42,103 nt of DNA from Komagataeibacter oboediens (lineage in GTDB: Bacteria; Pseudomonadota; Alphaproteobacteria; Acetobacterales; Acetobacteraceae). The position numbers were made by a program, and so were the translations under genes. The DNA lies in NCBI RefSeq assembly GCF_003207815.1, contig NZ_NKTX01000022.1, forward strand, positions 1-42,103, written 5' to 3'. The notes under the pieces were generated by a model. That model was given only the letters and a program-made list of their open reading frames with translations. It made no database searches and was not told where the DNA came from. This document shows, piece after piece, positions 16,587 to 25,047 of this stretch (position 1 is its first letter; each line of letters starts with the position of its first letter).

Positions 16587-18457
16587 TACACTCCCACACG
16601 CTGTTTCGCGCGGATTTCTTCCTGTTGTTTTCTTGCCGCCTGTACCGATGCGCGGGTCGAGACCTCCGGCACCCCCACATCCCAGTCCGCATCGCCCGGC
16701 GTCCAGGCATGGGCGTCCGTGGTGATGGCAAGGATGGTGGTCCGGTCCGTGGTTTTTGCCCATTCGAGGGCCGCGGCCAGTTCGGCCATGCTGTCGCACC
16801 TGCGGCCCAGCGCGCCCATGGATTCGGCATGTTTGACAAAATCGACATGCAGCGGCCGGTCGGGATGCTGCACGTGGCAGTCAACCAGCAGGTTGTTGAA
16901 ACCGGGCACGCCCTTGGCCTGCTGCAGGCGGTTGATAACCGCGAAGCCACCGTTGTCACAGACCACGACAATCATCTTGTGGCCCGTCAGCACGGTGGAA
17001 TAGATGTCGGAGTTCATCATCATGTAGGTGCCGTCACCAATCATGACGATGGGCGTGCCGCCTGTCCCGCCCGGTCCCTCGCTGGCCATGGCGTGGCCCC
17101 AGCCCGCCGCGATTTCGTACCCCATGCATGAAAAGCCGAATTCAAGGTCAAAGGTATTGGGGGCCTTGACCCGCCAGCCCTTGCACACTTCGCCCGGCAG
17201 GCCGCCTGCGGCGGTAATGATGGTGTCGCATTCCCCTGCCGCGTCATTGACCGCATGCACGACCTGCGCATAGGTCGGAACGGGCGCATTCGTGGGGGCC
17301 TGCAGTTTTGTCAGCAGGTTGTCCCATTCACCAAACAGGTGCCTGGCGCGCTGCATCTGTCGCGGGTCCGCCGCCCAGTCATCCAGCAGCGCGTCGAATT
17401 CGGTCATGGTTTCCAGCGCGTCGCCCACAACCGCCAGAGCACGGTGCTTGACCGCGTCAAACCGGGCGGTGTTGATGGAAATGAACCGTGCCGTCTGGCT
17501 GAACAGCGTCCATGACCCGGTGGTGAAATCCTGCAGCCGCGTGCCGATCGCCACGATCACATCGGCATCTCCCGCCAGAGCGTTGGCCGAGGTGGAGCCG
17601 ATAATGCCGATCGGCCCCGCATGCGCTTCATGGTAATGTGTTACACTGCCCTTGCCCGCGATCGTTTCCACGATCGGGATGCCGCGTTTTAGCGCGAATG
17701 CGGCGACGGCCTCCTCTGCCTGTGAATACCGCACCCCGCCGCCTGCGATCAGCAGCGGCTTTCTGGCCGTTTTCAGCAGGTCCACCGCCTGCGCCAGCCT
17801 GCGGCGGTCCGGCCGCGGGCGGGGAATGACCCACAGTTTTTCTTCAAAGAAGGTAACGGGATAATCAAAGGCGATTTCCTGCACATCCTGTGGCAGGGAT
17901 ACAAAGGCCGGCCCGCAATCGCCCGGATCAAGCATTGTTGCCGCAGCCTGTGGCAGGGATGACAGGATCTGTGCCGGGTGCATGATCCGGTCCCAGTACC
18001 GGGTCACGGCGCGGAATGCATCATTGACCGTTATTGTGGGATTACTGAAATGTTCGACCTGCTGCAGGACGGGATCGGGCAGGCGCGTGGCGAAGGTATC
18101 GCCCGCCAGCAGCAGCAGCGGCAGGCGATTCGCATGCGCGGTGCCGGCGGCTGTCACCATATTCAGCGCGCCCGGCCCGATGGAGGACGCGGCAACCATG
18201 ATCTGCCGCCGCCGCCGGGCTTTGGCAAAACCTGTTGCGGCCAGCGCCATGGACTGTTCATTCTGCCCGCGCCATGTGGGCAGCCTGTCCTGCACGGCCT
18301 CGAGTGCTTCGGACAGGCAACTGACGTTGCCATGGCCAAAAATGCCGAAGACACCGGGAAAAAGCGGAACGCGCTGACCTTCGATTTCCGTGAACTGATT
18401 AACCAGCCAGTGCACGATGGCCTGTGCGGTCGTGAGGCGGATTGTCGCCTGTGTCAT
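16586..18457 (-). CDS. iolD: 3D-(3,5/4)-trihydroxycyclohexane-1,2-dione acylhydrolase (IolD)
   Basis: A 623-residue thiamine-diphosphate enzyme. The N-terminal domain carries GVFGIFGHGNVSCLSEAL and QNEQSM, in which E67 is the ThDP-activating glutamate. The central domain (about 200-340) and the C-terminal ThDP-binding motif GDGTYMMMNSDIYSTV...CDNGGFAVINRLQ follow. It hydrolytically opens the cyclitol dione ring to 5-deoxyglucuronate. The ATG at 18457 is set by AAGGGAGGAAAC a few bases upstream; the frame is open to 18529. First gene of the iolD-iolE-SDR operon, divergent from the aldehyde dehydrogenase operon. Confidence 0.93.
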   Translation of the reverse strand: MTQATIRLTTAQAIVHWLVNQFTEIEGQRVPLFPGVFGIFGHGNVSCLSEALEAVQDRLPTWRGQNEQSMALAATGFAKARRRRQIMVAASSIGPGALNMVTAAGTAHANRLPLLLLAGDTFATRLPDPVLQQVEHFSNPTITVNDAFRAVTRYWDRIMHPAQILSSLPQAAATMLDPGDCGPAFVSLPQDVQEIAFDYPVTFFEEKLWVIPRPRPDRRRLAQAVDLLKTARKPLLIAGGGVRYSQAEEAVAAFALKRGIPIVETIAGKGSVTHYHEAHAGPIGIIGSTSANALAGDADVIVAIGTRLQDFTTGSWTLFSQTARFISINTARFDAVKHRALAVVGDALETMTEFDALLDDWAADPRQMQRARHLFGEWDNLLTKLQAPTNAPVPTYAQVVHAVNDAAGECDTIITAAGGLPGEVCKGWRVKAPNTFDLEFGFSCMGYEIAAGWGHAMASEGPGGTGGTPIVMIGDGTYMMMNSDIYSTVLTGHKMIVVVCDNGGFAVINRLQQAKGVPGFNNLLVDCHVQHPDRPLHVDFVKHAESMGALGRRCDSMAELAAALEWAKTTDRTTILAITTDAHAWTPGDADWDVGVPEVSTRASVQAARKQQEEIRAKQRVGV

Positions 18458-18936
18458 TTTTGTTTCCTCCCTTGACGGGTTATGGCCACCATATCCAAAT
18501 GCAATATATGTTGACAACCAAATAAACACGCAACATTAATTGCAAATACAAAAAAGGAAGAAAAGAACCTGCTGACCCATCCCGATGACCGGGGACGCCG
18601 TCATGTGGACGCAGGGGACAGATGGTGTGCCGGTGATGAACGCCGCAACGCTTGCACGGTTCATGACACCATCATGTCACGACCACGACTGTTCATCTGT
18701 GTTCAGGTGTCCCGGTGCCAGCAGTGGCGCGGTGGATGGCCAAACCGCCACCGAATGCGCGGAAAGGACGGTCCCGGTACCGGCACGGCCGACGGATATG
18801 TGCCGGATAACAGGGCCAGGACGGACTGGTGGGCAGCTTTACCTGCGGGATGCATGTCGGTCCGACTGCCGTCAACAGAAGGGGCGATCAGGTCAATCGC
18901 CATATGTCGTGTCACAAGAATAATGGGGACCCAATA
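18458..18936. other. Divergent promoter region of the two inositol-type operons
   Basis: About 480 bases between iolD and the aldehyde dehydrogenase gene. The AT-rich part nearest iolD (18490-18560) contains the inverted repeat described separately and a TTGACA (18511-18516) with ATTAAT (18535-18540) spaced by 18 bases, which could be the plus-strand promoter. The long remainder (18570-18930) would then be an unusually long leader; I see no gene in it. Confidence 0.45.
18501..18543. promoter_or_regulatory. Candidate operator in the iolD/aldehyde dehydrogenase divergent region
   Basis: GCAATATATGTTG (18501-18513) and CAACATTAATTGC (18531-18543) are inverted repeats matching at 11 of 13 positions with 17 bases between. 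They bracket and overlap a possible -35/-10 pair (TTGACA at 18511, ATTAAT at 18535), so a bound repressor would block that promoter. The half-site TATATGTT recurs in the palindrome at 25107-25137 upstream of the transporter gene, which points to a shared regulator, possibly the RpiR protein. Confidence 0.5.
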
Positions 18937-20373
18937 ATGTACACGAATTTCGGGTTGTTTATTGACGGCGCATGGCGTCAGGCATCGGAAGGAAAAACCG
19001 AGCCGGTCATAAGTCCCGTATCGGAAAGTCCGCTTGGCGACGTGCCCAGTGCGGGTGCCGCGGATACGCAGGCGGCCATTGATGCGGCGCATGGTGCGCT
19101 GGCGCGATGGTCGACCACGCCCGCCCATGACCGCGCCGAAGCCCTGCATGCGATTGCCAATGAAATGATCCGCCGCACGGAGGAAGCCGCCCGGATGATT
19201 TCCAGCGAGACAGGCAAGCCGCTGATGCAGGCACGTCGTGAATGGGGGCTGAGTATTGACCAGTTCCGCTGGTATGCCGAAGAAGCACGCCGTATCTACG
19301 GGCGCATTATCGAAAGCCGTGTCCCGTCTGGCCGTTTCGAAGTCAGCCATGAACCGGTTGGCGTCGTCGCGGCGTTTACGGCGTGGAATTTTCCCGCATC
19401 CCTGCTGGCGCGCAAGCTGGCGCCCGCGCTGGCGGCGGGCTGTCCGGTCATTGCCCGCCCGTCTTCGCAGACACCGGGCACCGCGATGGTCATGATTGCC
19501 TGCTGCCGCGCGGGCAACCTGCCGCCGGGCACTGTCAATTTGGTCGTAGGCTCCACGGATGCGACCTACAGGCCGATCATGGCATCCGGGATCGTGCGCA
19601 AGGTTTCGCTGACCGGGTCCACGCGTGTCGGTCAGCAGATGATCCGTGACGCGGCAGATACGATGAAAAAGGTGTCGATGGAACTGGGCGGGAATGCCCC
19701 GCTTATCGTTTATGATGATGCCGATCTGGATATGGCCCTGAATACGGCGGCACAGGCTAAATTCGCCAATACGGGCCAGGTCTGCGTGGCGCCTGACCGT
19801 TTCTTTATCCATGACCGCCTGCATGACGCGTTTGTGGAAGGGTTCGTGACCCGCGCGAAGGCGATCAGGCTGGGGAACGGGCTGGATGACGGCGTGGGCA
19901 TGGGCCCGCTGATCAACGCGCACCGGCTGGCGGAAATGGAAACCATTGTTGCCGATGCCGTGGCCGGTGGCGCGAAAGTGATGACAGGCGGCCAGCGGCC
20001 ACCGGGGTTCAATAGCGGCTATTTCTATGAACCGACGGTCCTGACCGATGTCACGGATGACATGCGTGTGATGGCGGATGAAAATTTCGGGCCGATTGCC
20101 GCCATTACCCGTTTTTCAAGTGATGATGAAGTCCTGACCCGTGCCAATGCATCGGACATGGGGCTTGCGGCGTATGCCTTTACCCGTTCGCCCGCGCGTG
20201 CGCGCCGCACGGTGGCCGAACTGCAGGCGGGTATGGTCGGTATCAATTCCACGGCCCTTGCTGCGGCGGAAGCACCGTTCGGGGGCACCCGTTTTTCCGG
20301 CATGGGCCGGGAAGGGGGCAGCGAGGGCATTCTTGATTATCTGGATGTAAAACTGGCACAGGTGGTATTCTGA
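18937..20373 (+). CDS. NAD(P)-dependent aldehyde dehydrogenase, GabD-like
   Basis: A 478-residue member of the aldehyde dehydrogenase superfamily. Landmarks are AWNFPASLLARK (N151), MELGGNAP with general base E249, and the nucleophile C283 in TGQVCVAPDR. The cofactor site lysine usually found in K-P-A/S is an arginine here (R174 in VIARPSSQTP), which is unusual. The ATG at 18937 begins at the conserved N-terminus with GGGGA upstream. First gene of the six-gene plus-strand operon; the aldolase begins 1 base after its stop. It might oxidise 5-deoxyglucuronate or the semialdehyde released by the aldolase; both are inference. Confidence 0.87.
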   Translation: MYTNFGLFIDGAWRQASEGKTEPVISPVSESPLGDVPSAGAADTQAAIDAAHGALARWSTTPAHDRAEALHAIANEMIRRTEEAARMISSETGKPLMQARREWGLSIDQFRWYAEEARRIYGRIIESRVPSGRFEVSHEPVGVVAAFTAWNFPASLLARKLAPALAAGCPVIARPSSQTPGTAMVMIACCRAGNLPPGTVNLVVGSTDATYRPIMASGIVRKVSLTGSTRVGQQMIRDAADTMKKVSMELGGNAPLIVYDDADLDMALNTAAQAKFANTGQVCVAPDRFFIHDRLHDAFVEGFVTRAKAIRLGNGLDDGVGMGPLINAHRLAEMETIVADAVAGGAKVMTGGQRPPGFNSGYFYEPTVLTDVTDDMRVMADENFGPIAAITRFSSDDEVLTRANASDMGLAAYAFTRSPARARRTVAELQAGMVGINSTALAAAEAPFGGTRFSGMGREGGSEGILDYLDVKLAQVVF

Positions 20374-20374
20374 C

Positions 20375-21187
20375 ATGATCCCCAATCGTCTCAAGCAGCT
20401 CTGGGCCGAGGGGAAACCCACGCTCAATGGCTGGTGTTCCATCGGTAACCCCTTCACCGCTGAAATCATGGCAGCCCAGGGGTATGATTCCGTCACGATA
20501 GATGTGCAGCATGGTGCGCTGGATTATTCCGGTGCGCTGCCCATGATGCAGGCCATGCGTGCATCGGGCGTCGTGCCCATGGCACGGGTCCCGTGGCTGG
20601 AGCCCGGCATCATTATGAAAATGCTCGACGCCGGCGCGTATGGCATTATCTGCCCCATGGTGAATACGGCGGCACAGGCGGCCGAATTCGTAAGCTATGT
20701 CCGCTATCCCCCCTATGGACAGCGCAGTTTTGGCCCGACGCGCGTTGCATTCGCAGCAGGCAGCAATTACGCCAGCCAGGCCAATGACGAACTCCTCGCC
20801 TTCGCCATGATCGAGACGCAGCAGGGCATGGACAATCTGGCTGAAATTGCCGCGACCCCGGGGCTTGATGGCATTTATGTCGGGCCTGCCGATCTGATGC
20901 TCAGCCTTGCAGGTGGACGTCTGTCCCCCGGTTTTGACCGGGAAGAGGCGGAGATGATCGACCGGCTGCACGAGATCATTGCCGCCTGTCAGGACAGTGG
21001 CATTCGTGCCGCCCTTCATTGTGGCACGCCGGAATATGCCGCGCGCGCCATTGGCTGGGGGTTCAACATGACCACCGTGTCGGGGGATTCCCGCCTGCTG
21101 GCCGCGGCTGCGGGTGCCAGTGTCGCGCAGTTCCGCAGGCTTGTCAGCCGCGACAGCGTGACGGTGATGCAGGGAGGGGCGTACTGA
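20375..21187 (+). CDS. HpcH/HpaI-family class II aldolase
   Basis: A 270-residue metal-dependent pyruvate aldolase. The catalytic site is intact: H46 in DVQHG, R71 in ARVP, and metal ligands E147 (MIETQQG) and D173 (GPADL). The family reversibly cleaves 4-hydroxy-2-oxo acids to pyruvate and an aldehyde, as in HpaI (4-hydroxy-2-oxoheptanedioate) and GarL (2-keto-3-deoxyglucarate). The DVQHG form belongs to a subgroup whose substrates are poorly known. It is tightly coupled: 1 base after the aldehyde dehydrogenase and overlapping the next gene in TGATG. In this cluster 4-hydroxy-2-oxoadipate is a chemically sensible substrate. Confidence 0.88.
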   Translation: MIPNRLKQLWAEGKPTLNGWCSIGNPFTAEIMAAQGYDSVTIDVQHGALDYSGALPMMQAMRASGVVPMARVPWLEPGIIMKMLDAGAYGIICPMVNTAAQAAEFVSYVRYPPYGQRSFGPTRVAFAAGSNYASQANDELLAFAMIETQQGMDNLAEIAATPGLDGIYVGPADLMLSLAGGRLSPGFDREEAEMIDRLHEIIAACQDSGIRAALHCGTPEYAARAIGWGFNMTTVSGDSRLLAAAAGASVAQFRRLVSRDSVTVMQGGAY

Positions 21188-22149
21188 TGCCCCACATACT
21201 GGTCGCGGGGCGCCTGCATTCTGCGGGTCTTGCGCTGCTCGACCATGCTCCCGGTGTGACCTATGACTATGTCGAGGAGATATCGGAGGACAGCTACGCC
21301 CCCCTTGTTTCCCGTGCCGATGCCCTGATCCTGCGCACCCAGCCGCTTTCGGCCGCAACGGTGGAAAAGGCGTCGCGGCTCAGGGTCGTGTCCCGGCATG
21401 GCGTGGGCTATGACGGCATTGACCTGCCCGCGCTGGACCGGCGCGGCATTACCCTGTGTGTCGTGGGGAATGTTAATGCGGTGTCCGTCGCCGAGCACGC
21501 AATGACCCTCATACTCGCCTGCGCCAAGCATCTGCTCCAGGCGGACCGGTCCGTGCGTCAGGGGCAGTGGGAGTGGCGCAACCGGCTTATGGCGGGCGAG
21601 GTAGGGGGCAGGCGGCTGCTGATATTGGGGTATGGCCGCACCGGGCGGCATCTTGCCACCATGGCTGCGGGCTTTGGCATGAAGATCCGCGCCTATGATC
21701 CCTACCTGTCCGCCAGGGGAAAATGGCCCGCAGGCCCGGTGGGCGAGGTGGCGGATCTGTACGACGGGCTGGAATGGGCCGATATCATCTCGGTCAACGT
21801 GCCGAAGGGCGACCAGCCGTTGATTGGCGCGGCCGAACTGCGCCACGTCAGGCCGGGTGCGATCATCGTCAATACCGCACGTGGCGGCGTGGTGGATGAG
21901 GCCGCGCTGGCCACGGCCATCGTGAACGGGCATGTCGCGGCGGCAGGGGTGGATGTATTCGACCCCGAACCACCTTCCGCCCACAATCCATTGATCGATC
22001 TGGATCGTGTCATCCTGACGCCCCATGTCGCCGGGCTGACCGCACAGGCGGCGGAGCGCATGGCGGTCGGCTGCGTGCAGAATGTTCTGGATTTCTTTGC
22101 GGGCACACTTGATCCCGCCCTTATCGTGAACAGGGAATTCGTCAAATGA
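21187..22149 (+). CDS. D-isomer-specific 2-hydroxyacid dehydrogenase (SerA-like, short form)
   Basis: A 320-residue NAD-dependent dehydrogenase lacking the C-terminal ACT domain of 3-phosphoglycerate dehydrogenase. The Rossmann motif GYGRTG is at 148-153 with D171 selecting NAD. The catalytic set is R232 (NTARGGVVDE), E261 and H280 (TPHVAG). The start is the ATG in TGATG that overlaps the aldolase stop, and the stop overlaps the next gene in ATGA. It would interconvert a 2-oxo acid and a 2-hydroxy acid; which one is not visible, though an oxo acid produced by the neighbouring dehydration and aldol steps is plausible. Confidence 0.87.
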   Translation: MPHILVAGRLHSAGLALLDHAPGVTYDYVEEISEDSYAPLVSRADALILRTQPLSAATVEKASRLRVVSRHGVGYDGIDLPALDRRGITLCVVGNVNAVSVAEHAMTLILACAKHLLQADRSVRQGQWEWRNRLMAGEVGGRRLLILGYGRTGRHLATMAAGFGMKIRAYDPYLSARGKWPAGPVGEVADLYDGLEWADIISVNVPKGDQPLIGAAELRHVRPGAIIVNTARGGVVDEAALATAIVNGHVAAAGVDVFDPEPPSAHNPLIDLDRVILTPHVAGLTAQAAERMAVGCVQNVLDFFAGTLDPALIVNREFVK

Positions 22150-23324
22150 CCAGACGTAAGCTGCGTATCGGCCTGATTGGCAGCGGTTTCATGGGCCGGA
22201 CCCATGCTTTTGGCTATTCAACCGCATCGAAGGTATTCGACCTGCCGTTCCAGCCGGAACTGGCGTGCTTGGCCGATATTTCGGAAGACGCGGCGGCACG
22301 GGCGGCCGGCGCGCTGGGGTTTGCCCGGTGGACGGATGACTGGCGCGCCCTTGTGGCCGATCCCGACATCGACGTGATCAACATCACCGCTCCCAACGCC
22401 CTGCACAAGGAAATGGCGCTTGCTGCCATAGCGGAGGGCAAGCACGTCTATTGTGAAAAACCCCTGGCCCCCCTTGCCGCGGATGCGCGTGAAATGGCCG
22501 AAGCGGCGGAGGCGCGGGGTGTGAAGACACAGGTCGGCTTCAATTACCTGTGCAACCCCATGTTCGCGCTGGCACGCGAGATGATCGCGGCGGGCGAACT
22601 GGGTGAAATCCGTGGGTACCGCGGCCTGCATGCGGAAGACTATATGGCGGATGCCGCATCCCCCTTCACCTTCCGCCTGGACCCGGTGGGGGGCGGCGCG
22701 CTGGCCGATATCGGCAGCCATGCGCTGGCCACCGCCGAATTCCTGATGGGACCGGCAGCAGGCGCGATTACGCAGGTCATGGGTGACTGTGTCACGGTAA
22801 TCGGGTCACGGCCGGACGGGAAAGGGGGTACCCGCGCGGTGCAGGTGGACGATATCGGCCGCGCCTTCCTGCGTTTCGAGAACGGGGCGACAGGTTCGGT
22901 CGAAGGAAACTGGATCGCGACCGGGCGCACCATGCAGCATGATTTCGAGGTTTATGGCACGAAGGGCGCGCTGGCCTTCAGTCAGCAGCGGTTCAATGAA
23001 CTGCATTTCTTCTCGACCGCGGATGCGCGGGGCCGCAAGGGGTTCCGCCGTATCGAATCCGGCCCGGACCATGCGCCCTACGGGCTGTTCTGTGTGGCGC
23101 CGGGGCATCAGCTTGGGTTCAATGACCTTAAGGCGATAGAAGTCGCACGCTATCTGGATGCACTGGCCGGCAATCAGCCCGAACCGTTCAACTTCCGCGC
23201 GGGCCTGCGTATCCAGACGCTGGTGGAAGCCATTCATGACTCAAGCCGTGCCGCCGCATGGCGTGACGTACCGACGGACAGGATCGGACACCGTCACGAA
23301 CACCGGCAGCACGAACAGGCATGA
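22146..23324 (+). CDS. Gfo/Idh/MocA-family oxidoreductase (first of two)
   Basis: A 392-residue NAD(P)-dependent dehydrogenase. The N-terminal Rossmann motif is GLIGSGFMG (9-17), K105 lies in CEKPL, and D188 with H192 (GGALADIGSH) match the catalytic D-x3-H of inositol dehydrogenases. The C-terminal domain includes FNDLKAIEVARYLDALAG. This pattern is shared by inositol, glucoside and other sugar dehydrogenases, so it could oxidise a cyclitol isomer such as scyllo- or chiro-inositol. It overlaps the preceding gene by 4 bases (ATGA), and the next gene starts 36 bases after it. Confidence 0.87.
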   Translation: MTRRKLRIGLIGSGFMGRTHAFGYSTASKVFDLPFQPELACLADISEDAAARAAGALGFARWTDDWRALVADPDIDVINITAPNALHKEMALAAIAEGKHVYCEKPLAPLAADAREMAEAAEARGVKTQVGFNYLCNPMFALAREMIAAGELGEIRGYRGLHAEDYMADAASPFTFRLDPVGGGALADIGSHALATAEFLMGPAAGAITQVMGDCVTVIGSRPDGKGGTRAVQVDDIGRAFLRFENGATGSVEGNWIATGRTMQHDFEVYGTKGALAFSQQRFNELHFFSTADARGRKGFRRIESGPDHAPYGLFCVAPGHQLGFNDLKAIEVARYLDALAGNQPEPFNFRAGLRIQTLVEAIHDSSRAAAWRDVPTDRIGHRHEHRQHEQA

Positions 23325-23360
23325 CGGTCCCATATCCTGCCATTTTATGGAGGAAACACC

Positions 23361-24485
23361 ATGACCCAGCCGACCCATGACCGGAAGATCCGCTACGCCG
23401 TGATCGGATGTGGGCAGATTTCCCTGCAATCCTTTATTCCCGGTCTCGAACGGGCTGCCAATTCCACCCTGGCGGCCCTTGTTACGGGCGATATGCACAA
23501 GGGGCAGGCCCTTGAAACCCGCTATGGCGTGCGGGTCTGGCATTATGATGACCTGCCGGATCTTCTGGCATCGGGCGAGGTTGATGCCGTGTATCTGGCA
23601 ACGCCAAATGCGTTGCACCGGCGCTATGCCGTGCCCGTGCTGGAGGCGGGGCTGCACCTGCTTCTGGAAAAACCCATGGCCACAAGCGTGGAAGACTGCG
23701 AGGCGATCCTGCAGGCCCGGCGCAGGGGGGGCGGCAGGCTGATGATTGCCTACCGCCTGCATTGCGAACCGGGGACGGTGGAACTGGTTTCACGCTGCCG
23801 CAATGGGGATTTCGGCGCACCTGTCGGGTTCAGTTCGGTCTTTGGGCAGGACGTGCCGCAGTCGAATCATCGCGCCCATGGCGGGTACTGGTCGGGTCCC
23901 GTGCCGGATCTGGGCAATTATCCGATCAATGCGGTGCGCCACATGTTCGGGGCCGAACCGGTGGAGGTCACGGCCACAGGCACGCGCACGCCGGGCCGGA
24001 CCTTCAATTTTGATGATACGGTGTCGGTCGTGCTGCGGTTTGCTGATGGCCGGATCGCGGATTTCATGGTCAGCTATGCCTGCGCACCGGTTGAGGGGCT
24101 GACCCTGTTTGGCAGCCGGGGCAGTGTCAGGGCCATGCCCTGCTATACCTTCGGCCCGTCCGTCGCCATTACCTACACCACGCTGATTGACGGCAAGGAA
24201 GACAGGCGCAGCCATGGCCCGGTCGAGCAGTTCGGGGGGGAAGCCTTCTATTTTTCGGAATGTATCCTCAATAACCGCGATCCCGAACCCGATGGCGAGG
24301 ACGGGCTGCGTGATGTCCGTGTGCTGGTCGCGGTGGAAGCGGCCCTGCGCACCGGGAAACCGCAGTCCCTGCCGCCGCTTGCCGGGCGCGAGGGAATACG
24401 TGAGGATCAGGTCGTCATCCTGCCACCCCTGGCCGAAGCATGTGAAAGTGACCTGACCGGCGTGATGCCGCAGGCCGTTTCATGA
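23361..24485 (+). CDS. Gfo/Idh/MocA-family oxidoreductase (second of two)
   Basis: A 374-residue protein of the same fold as its neighbour but only distantly alike. It has Rossmann motif VIGCGQIS (14-21), K104 in LEKPM, and in the active site D-L-G-N-Y-P-I-N-A in place of D-x3-H, which is the pattern of glucose-fructose oxidoreductase-like members where a tyrosine replaces the histidine. No signal peptide is present, so it is cytoplasmic. GGAGG lies 9 bases upstream of the ATG. The two divergent paralogues in one operon probably act on different substrates or carry out successive oxidation and reduction. Confidence 0.86.
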   Translation: MTQPTHDRKIRYAVIGCGQISLQSFIPGLERAANSTLAALVTGDMHKGQALETRYGVRVWHYDDLPDLLASGEVDAVYLATPNALHRRYAVPVLEAGLHLLLEKPMATSVEDCEAILQARRRGGGRLMIAYRLHCEPGTVELVSRCRNGDFGAPVGFSSVFGQDVPQSNHRAHGGYWSGPVPDLGNYPINAVRHMFGAEPVEVTATGTRTPGRTFNFDDTVSVVLRFADGRIADFMVSYACAPVEGLTLFGSRGSVRAMPCYTFGPSVAITYTTLIDGKEDRRSHGPVEQFGGEAFYFSECILNNRDPEPDGEDGLRDVRVLVAVEAALRTGKPQSLPPLAGREGIREDQVVILPPLAEACESDLTGVMPQAVS

Positions 24486-24525
24486 CCCGCGACCGCGCGG
24501 CTTCATCCATGCAGGGACGGACATC

Positions 24526-25047
24526 ATGACATTCACGACCTGTCCCCGGCCCCTGAACCATATCGGGATCAGCGTGCCCGATATCGACCGTGCCATTGCG
24601 TGGTACGGCGAGGTTCTGGGCTACCGGCTGTTCAGCGGCCCGTTCGACCTGGTCGCCAGCCCGCCCGCACTGGCGCAGTTTCAGGACGCGTTGGGGGAGC
24701 GGTGCCAGCATGTGCGCATCGCGCACCTTTCAACAGGTGGGGGCGTGGGAATTGAACTGTTCCAGCCCGTTCTGCCGGCTACCCAGCCCGGAACCACGGA
24801 TATCCGTTTCGATCAGCCCGGTCCCTTTCACATATGCGTCACGGACCCGGATATAGAAGGGCTGATCGGCAGGATTGTTGCGACAGGGGGCACCCAGACG
24901 TCCCGCATATGGGACGATCGCCCCCCATCGGGCATATACCGGATGGTGTACTGCCGCGACCCGTTTGGCACCGTTATCGAAATCCATACGCATTCCTGTG
25001 AAATCGTTCAGGGATGGCGGAACGGAAAGCAGGAAGCGGGCCAGTAG
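24526..25047 (+). CDS. VOC-superfamily protein (glyoxalase/dioxygenase fold)
   Basis: A 173-residue two-module vicinal oxygen chelate protein. The four metal ligands of the fold are all present: H12 (NHIGISV), E77 (GIELFQ), H102 (FHICVTD) and E152 (GTVIEIHTH). Family members isomerise, epimerise or cleave substrates through a metal-bound enediolate. It ends the plus-strand operon, 40 bases after the second Gfo/Idh/MocA gene. In this context an isomerase of a keto-sugar acid is possible, and it might even replace the missing IolB isomerase, but this is speculative. Confidence 0.83.
   Translation: MTFTTCPRPLNHIGISVPDIDRAIAWYGEVLGYRLFSGPFDLVASPPALAQFQDALGERCQHVRIAHLSTGGGVGIELFQPVLPATQPGTTDIRFDQPGPFHICVTDPDIEGLIGRIVATGGTQTSRIWDDRPPSGIYRMVYCRDPFGTVIEIHTHSCEIVQGWRNGKQEAGQ

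Noticed and set aside
16586-18457. Annotating the iolD product as acetolactate synthase
   Set aside because: Both are ThDP enzymes, but the length, the N-terminal GVFGIFGHGNVSC block and the neighbouring iolE support IolD.
20243-21358. A long minus-strand open frame across the aldolase and hydroxyacid dehydrogenase genes
   Set aside because: The plus-strand genes have intact catalytic residues and coupled starts; the antisense product has low-complexity His/Arg/Pro composition.
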